DNA of 64,000 nucleotides from Vibrio hannami (GCF_029589055.1 NZ_JARQZP010000003.1:372001-436000); one strand, 5' to 3'; positions 6,150-14,305 are shown, counted from the first letter of the stretch. Notes: generated by a model from the letters alone, not told the origin. Translations and numbers: made by a program.

Positions 6150-6408
6150 TCAGCGTTTATTATCGTGGACAGATGAATCTTGGAGTGACTACTTATATTG
6201 GCAAACCCAAGACAAGAAGACACTTAAGCGTATCAATAAGCTTATTAATGATGTTAAGCGTTCTCCATTTGAAGGCATAGGTAAGCCAGAGGCTTTGAAG
6301 GAAAATCTCTCGGGCTTTTGGTCTCGCCGTATTGACGACACAAATCGCTTGGTTTACGCCGTAGATAATCAAGCGATTACTATCATTTCTTGCCGCTATC
6401 ATTACTAG
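6142..6408 (+). CDS. yoeB: YoeB mRNA interferase toxin
   Basis: An 88-residue toxin. It shows RLLSWTDESWSDYLYWQTQDKKTLKRINKLI, then RSPFEGIGKPEALKENLSGFWSRRIDDTNRLVY, and ends CRYHY. This is close to the E. coli YoeB signature, with the catalytic-region E (KPEALK), R (SRRI) and terminal His-Tyr present. YoeB cleaves mRNA in the ribosomal A site. Start chosen at the ATG (6142) rather than the preceding TTG, because MSSQRLL matches the family start. It is translationally coupled to yefM. Confidence 0.95.
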   Translation: MSSQRLLSWTDESWSDYLYWQTQDKKTLKRINKLINDVKRSPFEGIGKPEALKENLSGFWSRRIDDTNRLVYAVDNQAITIISCRYHY

Positions 6409-6410
6409 CG

Positions 6411-6535
6411 CACTTGTTGAGTGCGTTAGCTAACAAGCCACTAAATAGAGACCGCTCACCTTTGGCATTTTTGGTTTAGGCAGAGTTTAGTGTTATCGTT
6501 TTTTATAATATATCGTGTCTATTAGCTTAGCGATG
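6411..6535 (+). repeat. attC region after yoeB, partly degenerate
   Basis: CGCACTTGTTGAGTGCG at 6411-6427 forms a short hairpin just after the yoeB stop and may act as terminator or attC arm. It is followed by GTTAGCTAACAAGCC, CACCTTTGGCATTTTTGG and GAGTTTAGTGTTATCG, blocks also seen in the clear attC at 1809-1929. The 3' end TTAGCTTAGCG is not a perfect GTTAG core. Confidence 0.5.
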
Positions 6536-6566
6536 TGGTTCTGCAATATTCAGTACAAGGGATTTA

Positions 6567-7046
6567 ATGAGCAAGAAAGTAACAGCAGCCTTGAAATGGC
6601 TCAAAGGCGTTTTAGATTCAGAGGATGTGGAGTACCAAATTGTCGGTGGGTTAGCGGCGACTATTCATGGTGGTGGTCGAGAAATCGCTGACATAGACCT
6701 TTACATTCGTAATTCTGACGCTAATAAAGTACTGAAACATGTAGCGGAATATATATCTAAACCTCTAACCCACTACGCTGAATACGGATGGGATCTTGAG
6801 TATTTTCAGCTGATTCATCACGGTCAGAAAATTGAAATCGGCTTGTCTAAAAATACCAGGATACAATCGGCAGAAGATGGCTCCTGGCATCAGCTTGAAA
6901 TCGACTTTTCAGAGTCTGTGATTAAGGATTATCAAGGTATCGAATTGCCGGTAATCCCGGTTCATCGATTAGTTGAATACAAACGGATATTGGCCAGGGA
7001 AGTTGATTTAGTTGACATACAAGAGCTAGTACGAGTCAAGAAATAG
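6567..7046 (+). CDS. Minimal nucleotidyltransferase-fold protein
   Basis: A 159-residue protein. The N-terminal region contains VGGLAATIHGGGREIADIDLYI, which has the G-G...D-x-D arrangement of the nucleotidyltransferase superfamily, with the metal-binding aspartates in DID at about 43-45. A later segment, GQKIEIGLSK, could supply the third acidic residue. Such small enzymes include AbiEii/MenA-type toxins and aminoglycoside nucleotidyltransferase relatives. No obvious partner gene is next to it, so it is a single cassette. Some similar Vibrio cassette genes are labelled MazG-related, which I do not see evidence for here. Confidence 0.7.
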   Translation: MSKKVTAALKWLKGVLDSEDVEYQIVGGLAATIHGGGREIADIDLYIRNSDANKVLKHVAEYISKPLTHYAEYGWDLEYFQLIHHGQKIEIGLSKNTRIQSAEDGSWHQLEIDFSESVIKDYQGIELPVIPVHRLVEYKRILAREVDLVDIQELVRVKK

Positions 7047-7110
7047 CCGCAAAAGCCGTTTCGTTATGGGGGTCTCACTTGTTTGAGATTCATGAAAAGA
7101 GCGAGTAGGT

Positions 7111-7263
7111 ATGACAACCTGGTCTGGAAATCCAAGGGTGATGTCTCTTGCAGTAAAGTTAGGATTTAAACAAGAAGCGCGATTACGTAGAGTTCGTTAT
7201 TTCCAGGGTGAGTATTACGATTCAGTCAAGTACGGAGTACTGCGCTCTGAGTGGCAGCTGTAG
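7111..7263 (+). pseudogene. C-terminal remnant of a GNAT acetyltransferase
   Basis: The 50 codons read TTWSGNPRVMSLAVKLGFKQE and continue to YYDSVKYGVLRSEWQL before TAG. The N-x-R-V-M-S-L-A-x-K-L-G-F block is the acetyl-CoA-proximal helix of RimJ/RimL-type GNAT enzymes, found near the C-terminus of a ~170-residue protein. In-frame stops upstream (TGA at 7093) and the lack of any motif A show that the first two thirds are gone. It is a cassette remnant fused to unrelated sequence. Confidence 0.75.
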
Positions 7264-7367
7264 AGAAAAATTGTATATTGCTTCGCAGATTTAGCAGAAT
7301 CAAAATTGATTTTTTTGCCAGTGTGTTACCCATGCATACCTTGTTTGGAGTTATGCAGAGGAAGTGT

Positions 7368-7577
7368 ATGGGCATTTTGATAATTATTACCGCAGTGGCT
7401 TTAGCCAGACTTTTAGAAGCAAAGGCAGGTTTTACGTATAACATTTTCTCCGATCCATTTGATTTTAAATTGGCGATGATTGATCTTGCTTTGTTCTTCT
7501 CAATTTATGTCGGTTTATCCGTGGCTTACGCGAAAATCAAGCAAGTCGTGACCAGAATTAAATCTAAGCGTACTTAA
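7368..7577 (+). CDS. Small two-helix membrane protein
   Basis: A 69-residue product starting MGILIIITAVALARLLEA, with GAGGAAG five bases before the ATG. The frame is open from 7251, and an ATG at 7332 is another candidate, but the ribosome site favours 7368. Two hydrophobic segments (GILIIITAVALARLL and MIDLALFFSIYVGLSVAYA) flank a short FTYNIFSDPFDF loop, and the tail KIKQVVTRIKSKRT is basic. The family is unknown to me. It probably represents its own cassette downstream of the GNAT remnant. Confidence 0.55.
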   Translation: MGILIIITAVALARLLEAKAGFTYNIFSDPFDFKLAMIDLALFFSIYVGLSVAYAKIKQVVTRIKSKRT

Positions 7578-7606
7578 CGAGTATATGAGGTTGTTAGCTG
7601 TATGAT
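7578..7606 (+). repeat. Very short attC-like relic
   Basis: CTTAACGAG and TTGTTAGCTG face each other over about 30 bp between two cassette genes, resembling the outer cores of an attC with the internal arms deleted. Confidence 0.3.
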
Positions 7607-7660
7607 GACAACCTTAATCTGTTACACTGCGTCCAAATCGATTTTTATTAAGGATATGCC

Positions 7661-7882
7661 ATGAGTCAGGAGCAACCGAATAACCCTTTGCATGGTTTGA
7701 CTCTAGAGAAGATACTTGTTCGCCTTCAGGAGCATTATGGCTGGAAGGGTTTGGACGAACGTATACAGATCAACTGCTTTTACAATAACCCTTCTATCAA
7801 GTCATCTTTAAAATTTTTACGCCGCACTCAGTGGGCACGAGACAAGGTTGAAGCGCTTTATATAGAAACGTTTTGCCAGTAA
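7661..7882 (+). CDS. VF530-family DNA-binding protein (DUF2132)
   Basis: A 73-residue protein. [25 protein letters not shown] is followed by [36 protein letters not shown], which matches the VF530/DUF2132 family across its whole length. The family is named after a Vibrio fischeri protein whose structure suggested DNA binding; its cellular role is unclear. It forms a compact helical domain without signal peptide. The position in the cassette array fits the mobile occurrence of this family in Vibrio. Confidence 0.9.
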   Translation: MSQEQPNNPLHGLTLEKILVRLQEHYGWKGLDERIQINCFYNNPSIKSSLKFLRRTQWARDKVEALYIETFCQ

Positions 7883-7931
7883 GTTTTAAATAAAACAATG
7901 GGGTAGACATTCAAATCTGGGAAGACCTGTG

Positions 7932-8444
7932 ATGGAGATAGTTGTTGAGCTAGTCAAGCTCTCTGATACAAACGACTTGTTAGATTTCGAGTTGGAAAAC
8001 CGGGAATGGTTTGAGAAGCATATTCCTCCACGCTTAAGCAGTTTCTATTCTCTGACTGGCGTTCGAGTCCAGATAGAACAGTTTCTGGAAAATTATGAAA
8101 ACCAAACGATGGTGCCTATGCTGATAAAGACGTTAGATGGCCAGATTTGTGGACGCCTAAATTTGAGTATCGATGAATCAGAATCAACAGTGGGTACGGT
8201 AGGATATAGAGTCGGAGAGCTATACACACGTAAAGGTGTTGCTACTCAAGCAGTGAAATATCTCCAGAAATATGTGGTTGAAAATACTGAGATAAGAGTA
8301 TTAAAAGCAATAGCGTTGACTACCAATATAGGCTCGTGTAGAACTCTGGAAAATAACGGCTTTAAATCTAAGAGATATATTAAAGATTTTACATTGCTAA
8401 ATGGGCGCCATGAAAGTGCGCAAGAATATGTCTGGGCTAAGTGA
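7932..8444 (+). CDS. GNAT-family N-acetyltransferase (RimJ/RimL-like)
   Basis: A 170-residue enzyme, the usual size for RimJ/RimL-type GNAT proteins. It has the N-terminal LVKLSDTNDLLDFELENREWFE (compare ENREFL in family members) and motif A with YTRKGVATQAVKYLQKYV (about residues 95-115), the R-K-G-V-A-T pyrophosphate loop for acetyl-CoA. ALTTNIGSCRTLENNGF is the following helix. The substrate cannot be told from sequence. ATG at 7932 is preferred over the GTG one codon earlier. It is one cassette, intact, unlike the GNAT remnant at 7111. Confidence 0.85.
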   Translation: MEIVVELVKLSDTNDLLDFELENREWFEKHIPPRLSSFYSLTGVRVQIEQFLENYENQTMVPMLIKTLDGQICGRLNLSIDESESTVGTVGYRVGELYTRKGVATQAVKYLQKYVVENTEIRVLKAIALTTNIGSCRTLENNGFKSKRYIKDFTLLNGRHESAQEYVWAK

Positions 8445-8469
8445 ATTTAGGTATTAAAAGGAAAATAAA

Positions 8470-8783
8470 ATGAAATTAAAAGCGGATGTTGCCATTCTCG
8501 ATATTCTGGGTCATCTAATTATTTGGCTACTTCTTAGTCTGGTGACACTGGGTATTGCGATGTTCTTTTTCCTTACTCGTTCTCGAAGTTTATTATCAAT
8601 AGAACCTCAGTGATTGATGAGAATGGTGTGGAGAGAAGAATGGACTGCAACATCAACATGTTCAGTGATTTAGGCCACGTACTTCTTTGGTTTGTTATTT
8701 CAATACTAACTCTTGGTATTGGTTATATATTCTACTTCTATCGAGTGTGGAACTACGCTTTGAATAACACGACGGTGAACTAA
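8470..8783 (+). CDS. DUF6693-like two-repeat membrane protein, frameshifted
   Basis: The first frame reads MKLKADVAILDILGHLIIW and LVTLGIAMFFF, then diverges and stops at 8613. Shifting back one base at TTTTTCC (8566-8572) restores PYSFSKFIINRTSVIDENG, then a second copy of the same pattern, DLGHVLLW...LTLGIGYIFYFYRVWNYALN, ending TAA at 8783. The restored product is about 104 residues with two internally similar hydrophobic halves, which I tentatively assign to DUF6693. One C seems to be missing. A second ORF could start at 8640, but the clean repeat argues for one gene. Confidence 0.7.
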
Positions 8784-8845
8784 ATAACTGGTAGTATGCG
8801 CGTCCGTATCAGAACCCACATAACTTTTATATATTGAGCTCATTA

Positions 8846-9190
8846 ATGAAAAAATTACTTGCATTCACCTTGGCGTTTTTTTCTGTTGCCGGTCATGCCG
8901 AAATTGTGGAAAAGGTATATAAAGGCTTATACGTATACGGACATGAAGTGCATAGCTTTCGTGCTTGTAATACTGAAGAGGAATATTGGGTAAGCTACAA
9001 CTGGGCGGGCTTAGAAATGAATGATTTCTATAAAGCCAACCAGAAAGAAAACTATCAGCCAATGTACATTGAGTTCCGTGGACAAATACTCAATGAACAA
9101 GTAGACGGATTTGCGAGTGACTTTGATGGTTTGATTAGAGTGAGTGAAGTGAAGCAATACACCTTTATACTACCTGAATCATGTAAATAA
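8846..9190 (+). CDS. Small exported protein with signal peptide
   Basis: A 114-residue protein beginning MKKLLAFTLAFFSVAGHA, a clear Sec signal peptide with cleavage expected after GHA. The mature part has GLYVYGHEVHSFRACNTEEEYW and ends TFILPESCK; its two cysteines could form one disulfide. The pattern of a short periplasmic domain that begins with a Y-G-x-E-V-x-S-F-x-x-C strand recalls small OB-like domains such as NlpE C-termini, but this is uncertain. The frame opens at 8834; ATG 8846 is chosen because it starts the signal peptide. It is the last gene before the cobalamin operon. Confidence 0.65.
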   Translation: MKKLLAFTLAFFSVAGHAEIVEKVYKGLYVYGHEVHSFRACNTEEEYWVSYNWAGLEMNDFYKANQKENYQPMYIEFRGQILNEQVDGFASDFDGLIRVSEVKQYTFILPESCK

Positions 9191-9201
9191 CCAGTCGAAT
9201 T

Positions 9202-9236
9202 GGATCAATAGATGTTAGTTAAACATCTATTGATCC
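9202..9236. terminator. Perfect 15-bp hairpin at the end of the cassette array
   Basis: GGATCAATAGATGTT (9202-9216), loop AGTTA, then AACATCTATTGATCC (9222-9236). There is no T-run afterwards, so it could be a weak terminator or a different structural element. GTTAAACATCTA at 9218-9229 recurs at 9336-9347. The rest of 9237-9397 holds no gene that I can see. Confidence 0.5.
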
Positions 9237-9397
9237 CCCACCTTGAGTAAATCAAAAATATTTATTTCCGTTGTTACCAATTCAAAGAATTGCAATGACA
9301 GCAATTTATTACCATCACAAGCCCATTTTTTATCTGTTAAACATCTAAGACTTATTGATAGGATGGTTACGGTCAAAGAATTATTGGAGTTCAGACA

Positions 9398-10872
9398 GTG
9401 ATTAGTGCTTCAAAAGCTTTAATGGTGCAGGGCACCACCTCTGACGCAGGGAAAAGCGTCCTCGTTGCGGGCCTCTGCCGCGTATTGGCACGAAAAGGCA
9501 TAAAGGTAGCGCCATTTAAACCACAGAATATGGCGCTTAACAGTGCGGTTACCGTCGATGGTGGCGAGATTGGTCGAGCTCAGGCGGTTCAGGCGTATGC
9601 TTGTGGCGTTGAGCCAACGACAGATATGAATCCGGTGCTGCTAAAGCCGAATACTGATATTGGTGCTCAGGTGATCATTCACGGTAAAGCACTTGAAGAT
9701 ATGGATGCGGTGTCGTATCACGCATTTAAACCGCAGGTGATGAAGTACGTTATCGAATCGTTTGAGCGCCTGAAAGACGAATACGAAAGCGTGATGATAG
9801 AAGGAGCTGGTAGTCCGGCTGAGATAAACCTTCGTGACCACGATATTGCCAATATGGGATTCGCTGAAGAGGCCGATACTCCAGTTATTATTGTGGCGGA
9901 TATTGACCGCGGTGGTGTATTTGCTCATCTGTACGGAACGTTAGCACTGCTAAGTGAGTCGGAGCAAAACCGCGTGGCTGGTTTTGTTATTAACCGATTC
10001 CGTGGTGATATCAAGTTGCTAGAGAACGGTCTTGATTGGCTGGAAGAAAAACTGGCAAACCAGTCATCGGAGTTTTGCCCTATCTACATGGGTTAATGCT
10101 TGAAGCTGAAGATGCGATAAACATCAGCCAATTAAATAATGATGAACCACAACTCAAAGTGGTGGTTCCGGTTCTGCAACGCATCAGTAACCACACCGAT
10201 TTTGATCCATTGCGTATGCATCCAAATGTTGATCTGGTGTTTGTTGGTAAAAACCAACCACTTCCTCCCGCTGATTTAATTATTCTTCCAGGCTCGAAGA
10301 GTGTTCGTAGTGATCTGGCATTTGTGCATGAACAGGGGTGGGATAAGCAGATAGAACGCCATCTACGCTTTGGTGGCAAGTTGATGGGTATATGTGGCGG
10401 CTATCAGATGCTGGGCGAGCTGGTAGCGGATCCTCTAGGGCTTGAAGGACCAGCAGGAGAAAGCGTTGGTCTCGGTTACTTGCCTCTGGAAACCGAACTT
10501 AAAGACAACAAACAGCTTAAGCGGACCAAAGGTACATTGACGTTACCTGAGCAGGGTACTGTTGATGTCTTTGGATACGAAATCCATGCGGGTATTACTA
10601 AAGGTGTAGCAAAAGACGCACCTCTTTCTTTAAGCGAAGGAAAAGATGGCGCAATAGGTATGGATGGGCAGGTATTTGGTAGTTATCTACACGGTATCTT
10701 TGAATCTCCGAATGCTTGTAGATCTATTTTACGCTGGGCTGGTTTACGTGAAGCTCAGGGTGTTGATTTTGCGCAAATGCGTGAAGATGGTATCAACCGA
10801 GTGGCTGATGCCATTGAAGAGCACCTTGATTTACAGAAACTGTGGCCGGATTTAAAGGAGTTTCAAAAGTAA
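9398..10872 (+). CDS. cobQ: Cobyric acid synthase CobQ (CbiP), frameshifted
   Basis: CobQ amidates four side chains of adenosylcobyrinic acid a,c-diamide using glutamine. The first part has the P-loop-like [20 protein letters not shown] and [11 protein letters not shown]; the second has [11 protein letters not shown] and the glutamine amidotransferase Cys in [15 protein letters not shown]. The frame breaks at GAAGAAAAACTGG near 10050: adding one A restores [20 protein letters not shown] and a 491-residue protein of normal length. The missing base is probably a sequencing error in an A-run. GTG start with GGAG upstream. The stop overlaps the next ATG (TAATG). Confidence 0.9.
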
Positions 10873-12170
10873 TGGGTTCAGTGAGTTGTCCGGCGCTGGT
10901 GGTTGCGGCTCCCAGTTCCGGAAGCGGTAAAACAACCATTGTTGCTGCTATTGCCAGATACTTTACCAATCAGGGAAAGAAGGTAAGGGTATTTAAAACC
11001 GGGCCTGATTTTATCGACCCGAATTTTCTTTCCTTTGCTTCAAAGCAGCCTGTGTATCAGCTCGATTTCTGGATGTGTGGGGAAGCACATTGCAAACAGC
11101 TTGTGGCTGAAGCGGCAAAGGATGCGGATCTTATCCTCATCGAAGGTGTTATGGGCATGTTCGATGGGCAGTGTTCTAGTGCTGATATTGCCGCAACGCT
11201 GGGTATTCCGGTAATGGCCATCATCGATGCAGGAAAAATGGCTCAGACCTTTGGTGCGCTGGCATACGGTCTGGCGAACTATCGTGACGATATTGAAATG
11301 TACGGTGTCTTTGCCAACCGGGTTGGCTCTTCCGGGCATGCAGAAATGTTGAAAGAATCTCTTCCAATACCCTTAGAATTTTGTGGCTATATGCCAAAAG
11401 ATGCGGGGTTAACATTGCCTGAACGGCACCTTGGATTGGTACAGGCTCAGGAATTGGAAGATCTGGACGATAGGCTAAACCTTGCTGCGGAACTTATCGG
11501 AAAGAGCGGTGATATCTCACTACCGCCAGTTGTATCTTTTGAGCTTGGTGATGCTCCTGTATATGAGAAGTCTTTAGCTGGTGTGAACATTGCAGTTGCG
11601 TCTGACACCGCCTTCAGCTTTATCTATCAGGCTAACCTTGATTTGTTGCAAGCGCAGGGTGCGGATATAATCACTTTTTCTCCGATTAAGGGAGAGCCGC
11701 TGCCAGAGTGCGACGCTCTGTATTTACCAGGAGGATACCCGGAGCTTTATCTGGATGAGTTGTCCGAGAATGCCGAATTGAAGCAGCAGATCCACAATCA
11801 TGTTGATCAGGGTAAGCCGGTGCTCGCTGAATGTGGCGGGATGCTCTATCTCAACAAGACACTGACTGGAGTCGAAGGCGATGACAAAGAGATGTGTGGT
11901 GTTCTTGATGCACATTCGACGATGCAAAAGAAACTCGCGGCACTCGGATTAGTTGAAGGTGAGCTCGCGGGAAATGAGCAATTAAGAGGTCACACGTTCC
12001 ACTACTCGAAAACGGAATCGCAAGAGCATGAGCTTTGTATGCCAATTTCCCAAAGAGGTAGAAAGTTGGATCCTGTCTGGAAACATAAGAATGTTATCGC
12101 ATCTTATGTTCACTGGTACTTTCCTTATAACCCTGAACTCACCGCTAAGATATTTCGGGGCGAGCTTTGA
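10872..12170 (+). CDS. cbiA: Cobyrinate a,c-diamide synthase (CbiA/CobB)
   Basis: A 432-residue ATP- and glutamine-dependent amidase acting on the a and c carboxylates of cobyrinate. It has the P-loop VVAAPSSGSGKTT at the N-terminus, KTGPDFIDP, EGVMGMFDG, and in the glutamine amidotransferase half LYLPGGYPELY and KPVLAECGGMLYL with the catalytic Cys. The ATG overlaps the cobQ stop, and AAAGGAG lies upstream. The enzyme acts before CobQ in the pathway, so the cell may be able to use early corrinoid precursors rather than only salvage cobinamide. Confidence 0.93.
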   Translation: MGSVSCPALVVAAPSSGSGKTTIVAAIARYFTNQGKKVRVFKTGPDFIDPNFLSFASKQPVYQLDFWMCGEAHCKQLVAEAAKDADLILIEGVMGMFDGQCSSADIAATLGIPVMAIIDAGKMAQTFGALAYGLANYRDDIEMYGVFANRVGSSGHAEMLKESLPIPLEFCGYMPKDAGLTLPERHLGLVQAQELEDLDDRLNLAAELIGKSGDISLPPVVSFELGDAPVYEKSLAGVNIAVASDTAFSFIYQANLDLLQAQGADIITFSPIKGEPLPECDALYLPGGYPELYLDELSENAELKQQIHNHVDQGKPVLAECGGMLYLNKTLTGVEGDDKEMCGVLDAHSTMQKKLAALGLVEGELAGNEQLRGHTFHYSKTESQEHELCMPISQRGRKLDPVWKHKNVIASYVHWYFPYNPELTAKIFRGEL

Positions 12171-12790
12171 AAATAGTACTTATCAGGCACGGACAAACCG
12201 AGTGGAATCTGGATCGTAGAATTCAGGGGTGGCACAACAGTCCGCTGACATCAGAGGCTGAAGAGCTATTGCGCCAATTACCGCTCCCTGAATTGGTTTC
12301 TCCGATTATCTACTCAAGCGATTTGGGTCGTTCTCATCAATCAGCTCAAATTCTTGCAGATCGTCTTGGTCTAAGTGTAATCACTGATACTCGCTTGAGA
12401 GAAAGAAAGCTTGGTGTGCTGGAAGGAAAGGTTATCGATCAGGATCATGAGTTAACCTCGTTTTGGAATGCCTATCATCGACGCTACGAATATAAAATGG
12501 ACGCCGTTTTTGGCGCAGAGTCGGAGCAGGACTTTGAATCACGCATCCTAAGTTTTCTGCACGACATAGTTCAAATGAATGAGCAATATCTGGGAGATGA
12601 AAAAGAGGTTGTTGTTGTTTCTCATGGCGAGTGGATTCGGGCGTTTATCAATATCCTAAGCGGTGTTCCGTCCTGGCGTAAGGGAAGAGGGATAGAAAAC
12701 AACGGTACTCCATTTGTACTGGAGTATTCAGGTCAACCTTATGGATTATCTGAAAGCAGTGATGTTGCTGAAAATAAGGAAACTGCATGA
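12167..12790 (+). CDS. Histidine phosphatase family protein
   Basis: A 207-residue member of the phosphoglycerate-mutase-like phosphatases. The catalytic motif LIRHGQTEWN is at residues 5-14, the proton-donor region is at RERKLGVLEGK, and the second histidine is in VVVSHGEWIRAF. It starts with TTG overlapping the cbiA stop (TTGA), followed by MKIVLIRHG in the normal family register. Position in the cobalamin operon suggests work on a pathway phosphoester, but it is followed by a second, more CobC-like phosphatase, so its exact substrate is open. Confidence 0.8.
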   Translation: MKIVLIRHGQTEWNLDRRIQGWHNSPLTSEAEELLRQLPLPELVSPIIYSSDLGRSHQSAQILADRLGLSVITDTRLRERKLGVLEGKVIDQDHELTSFWNAYHRRYEYKMDAVFGAESEQDFESRILSFLHDIVQMNEQYLGDEKEVVVVSHGEWIRAFINILSGVPSWRKGRGIENNGTPFVLEYSGQPYGLSESSDVAENKETA

Positions 12791-13386
12791 CCACTACTCG
12801 AATTGAACTGCTCAGGCATGGCTTGCCTGAAGGTGACGATTGCTTTAGAGGCCATACTGACTTTGCAATAACCGAGACCGGGTTTCAGCAAATGCATGAT
12901 TCAGCATCAGGCTGTCAAAATATCGATTTAGTTGTAACCTCACCATTAAGTCGCTGCAAAGATTTTGCTCTGGAATACGCAGATAAATACGATTTAGAAG
13001 TAATCGAAGAGCCCGCTTTTAAGGAGCTTAACTTTGGTGATTGGGATGGGGTGCCCAAGCAAAAGGTTTGGGAAACTAACCAAGAGCTGTTGATGAAATT
13101 TTGGTCCCATCCTTGGGAGACCTTACCGCCAAATGGTGAGGGTTTAAAAGCTTATGACCAGCGTATTCAACAAGCTTGGTTGCACTTACTGGAACAGCAT
13201 CAGGGAAAATCTATTCTGTTAGTTACTCATGGTGGTGTAATCAAACAATTGTTGCGGCAAATACTGGAAATACCTGAAACTGCGACTTATCTCCAGCGTC
13301 TAAATATTCCTTATGCGGCAAGAGTCACCATTACTGTATATCATGATGACCAGGGCAAACTGTGGCCAGAAGTGCACTGGTCATAA
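12787..13386 (+). CDS. cobC: Alpha-ribazole phosphatase CobC-like
   Basis: A 199-residue histidine phosphatase. IELLRHGLPEGDDCFRGHTDFAITETG carries the RHG catalytic motif and the G-x-T-D-x-x-L/I-T segment typical of CobC; FKELNFGDWDG and LLVTHGGVIKQLLRQIL supply the rest of the active site. CobC removes phosphate from alpha-ribazole-5-phosphate or adenosylcobalamin-phosphate in the last steps of nucleotide-loop assembly. It overlaps the preceding gene by ATGA and precedes cobS, a common arrangement. The assignment to CobC rests on motif and context. Confidence 0.82.
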   Translation: MTTTRIELLRHGLPEGDDCFRGHTDFAITETGFQQMHDSASGCQNIDLVVTSPLSRCKDFALEYADKYDLEVIEEPAFKELNFGDWDGVPKQKVWETNQELLMKFWSHPWETLPPNGEGLKAYDQRIQQAWLHLLEQHQGKSILLVTHGGVIKQLLRQILEIPETATYLQRLNIPYAARVTITVYHDDQGKLWPEVHWS

Positions 13387-13412
13387 CAAATGAACAGATC
13401 AAGAACCTTAAA

Positions 13413-14171
13413 ATGAAAGAAAAACTCATCAAGGAAAGCCAGATTTTTCTCCTCGCTGTTGCGATTTTTACCCGTATACCGGTTTCTGCCTCAGTGCCTT
13501 ATAGTGAAGAGCTCAAAAACGAATCTTATAAGTATTGCGGGTTAGTTGGGCTTCTAATCGGCTGCCTTACAGCAATTGTATTTAGTGCAGCGAACGCAAT
13601 TTGGCCGGTTGAAGTGTCGGTTGTTATCTCTATGGCATTCTCAATTTATGCAACTGGTGCTTTCCATGAAGATGGTTTTGCGGACACCTGTGATGGCTTT
13701 GGTGGTGGGTTCACACCCGAGAAAAAACTTGAAATCATGAAGGATTCCCGAATCGGTGCCTATGCGCTTTTGGGGATGATCATGATCCTATTGTTAAAGT
13801 ACACGAGCCTTGTTTCTTTGGAACAAATACCTCTGGCACTTATTATCGCTCATGTGCTCAGTCGCTCTATGGCGGTGAGCTTTATTTATACCCATGGATA
13901 TGTGCGTCAAACTGAGCAATCAAAACTTAAAGTCGCCAAAAGTCCAAGCAGTAAAAGTGACTTTGTTACCTTACTGGTTGTAGCTGCTTTAACGACCTTA
14001 TTAATTCCGACATTCAAACTAGCGGTACTGTTAATTGTTACATTAATAGCGGCTCGGCTGTGGTTTAGCCGCTGGATGGTTAAACAGGTTGGTGGCTACA
14101 CGGGTGACGCTCTAGGCGCCGTTCAGCAGATGTCTGAAGTGCTTTGTTATCTGGTGTTTTTAGCCGTTTAA
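13413..14171 (+). CDS. cobS: Adenosylcobinamide-GDP ribazoletransferase CobS
   Basis: A 252-residue polytopic inner-membrane enzyme joining adenosylcobinamide-GDP with alpha-ribazole. Family hallmarks are FTRIPVSA near the N-terminus, GAFHEDGFADTCDGFGGG (with the conserved acidic residues), MKDSRIGAYAL and GGYTGDALGAVQQMSE near the end. Several hydrophobic helices follow the catalytic loop. The ATG at 13413 gives the usual length; the frame extends back to 13362 inside cobC. It closes the operon; cobU and cobT are not in the window. Confidence 0.95.
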   Translation: MKEKLIKESQIFLLAVAIFTRIPVSASVPYSEELKNESYKYCGLVGLLIGCLTAIVFSAANAIWPVEVSVVISMAFSIYATGAFHEDGFADTCDGFGGGFTPEKKLEIMKDSRIGAYALLGMIMILLLKYTSLVSLEQIPLALIIAHVLSRSMAVSFIYTHGYVRQTEQSKLKVAKSPSSKSDFVTLLVVAALTTLLIPTFKLAVLLIVTLIAARLWFSRWMVKQVGGYTGDALGAVQQMSEVLCYLVFLAV

Positions 14172-14305
14172 ATTGTTACAAATTCAAGTTGGAGCCCACA
14201 ACCTCTTCTTTTTATACTCAAGTAACCTATATTTAAGTTAGTCCTTATGTTCAAAAGGGTTAAAACGAAGTAAATAATAAGGGGTGACTAAAGAGGTGAA
14301 TAGCG

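Noticed and set aside
6193..6402. Antisense frame within yoeB
   Set aside because: It mirrors yoeB codon use; no start signal or family similarity was seen.
8640..8783. Separate second small membrane protein gene
   Set aside because: The frame continues upstream without a stop into sequence that completes the first half, so one frameshifted gene explains both.
9240..9397. Possible cobalamin riboswitch before cobQ
   Set aside because: I looked for a B12-box-like GCCACTG word and the usual helices and found none in this AT-rich gap.
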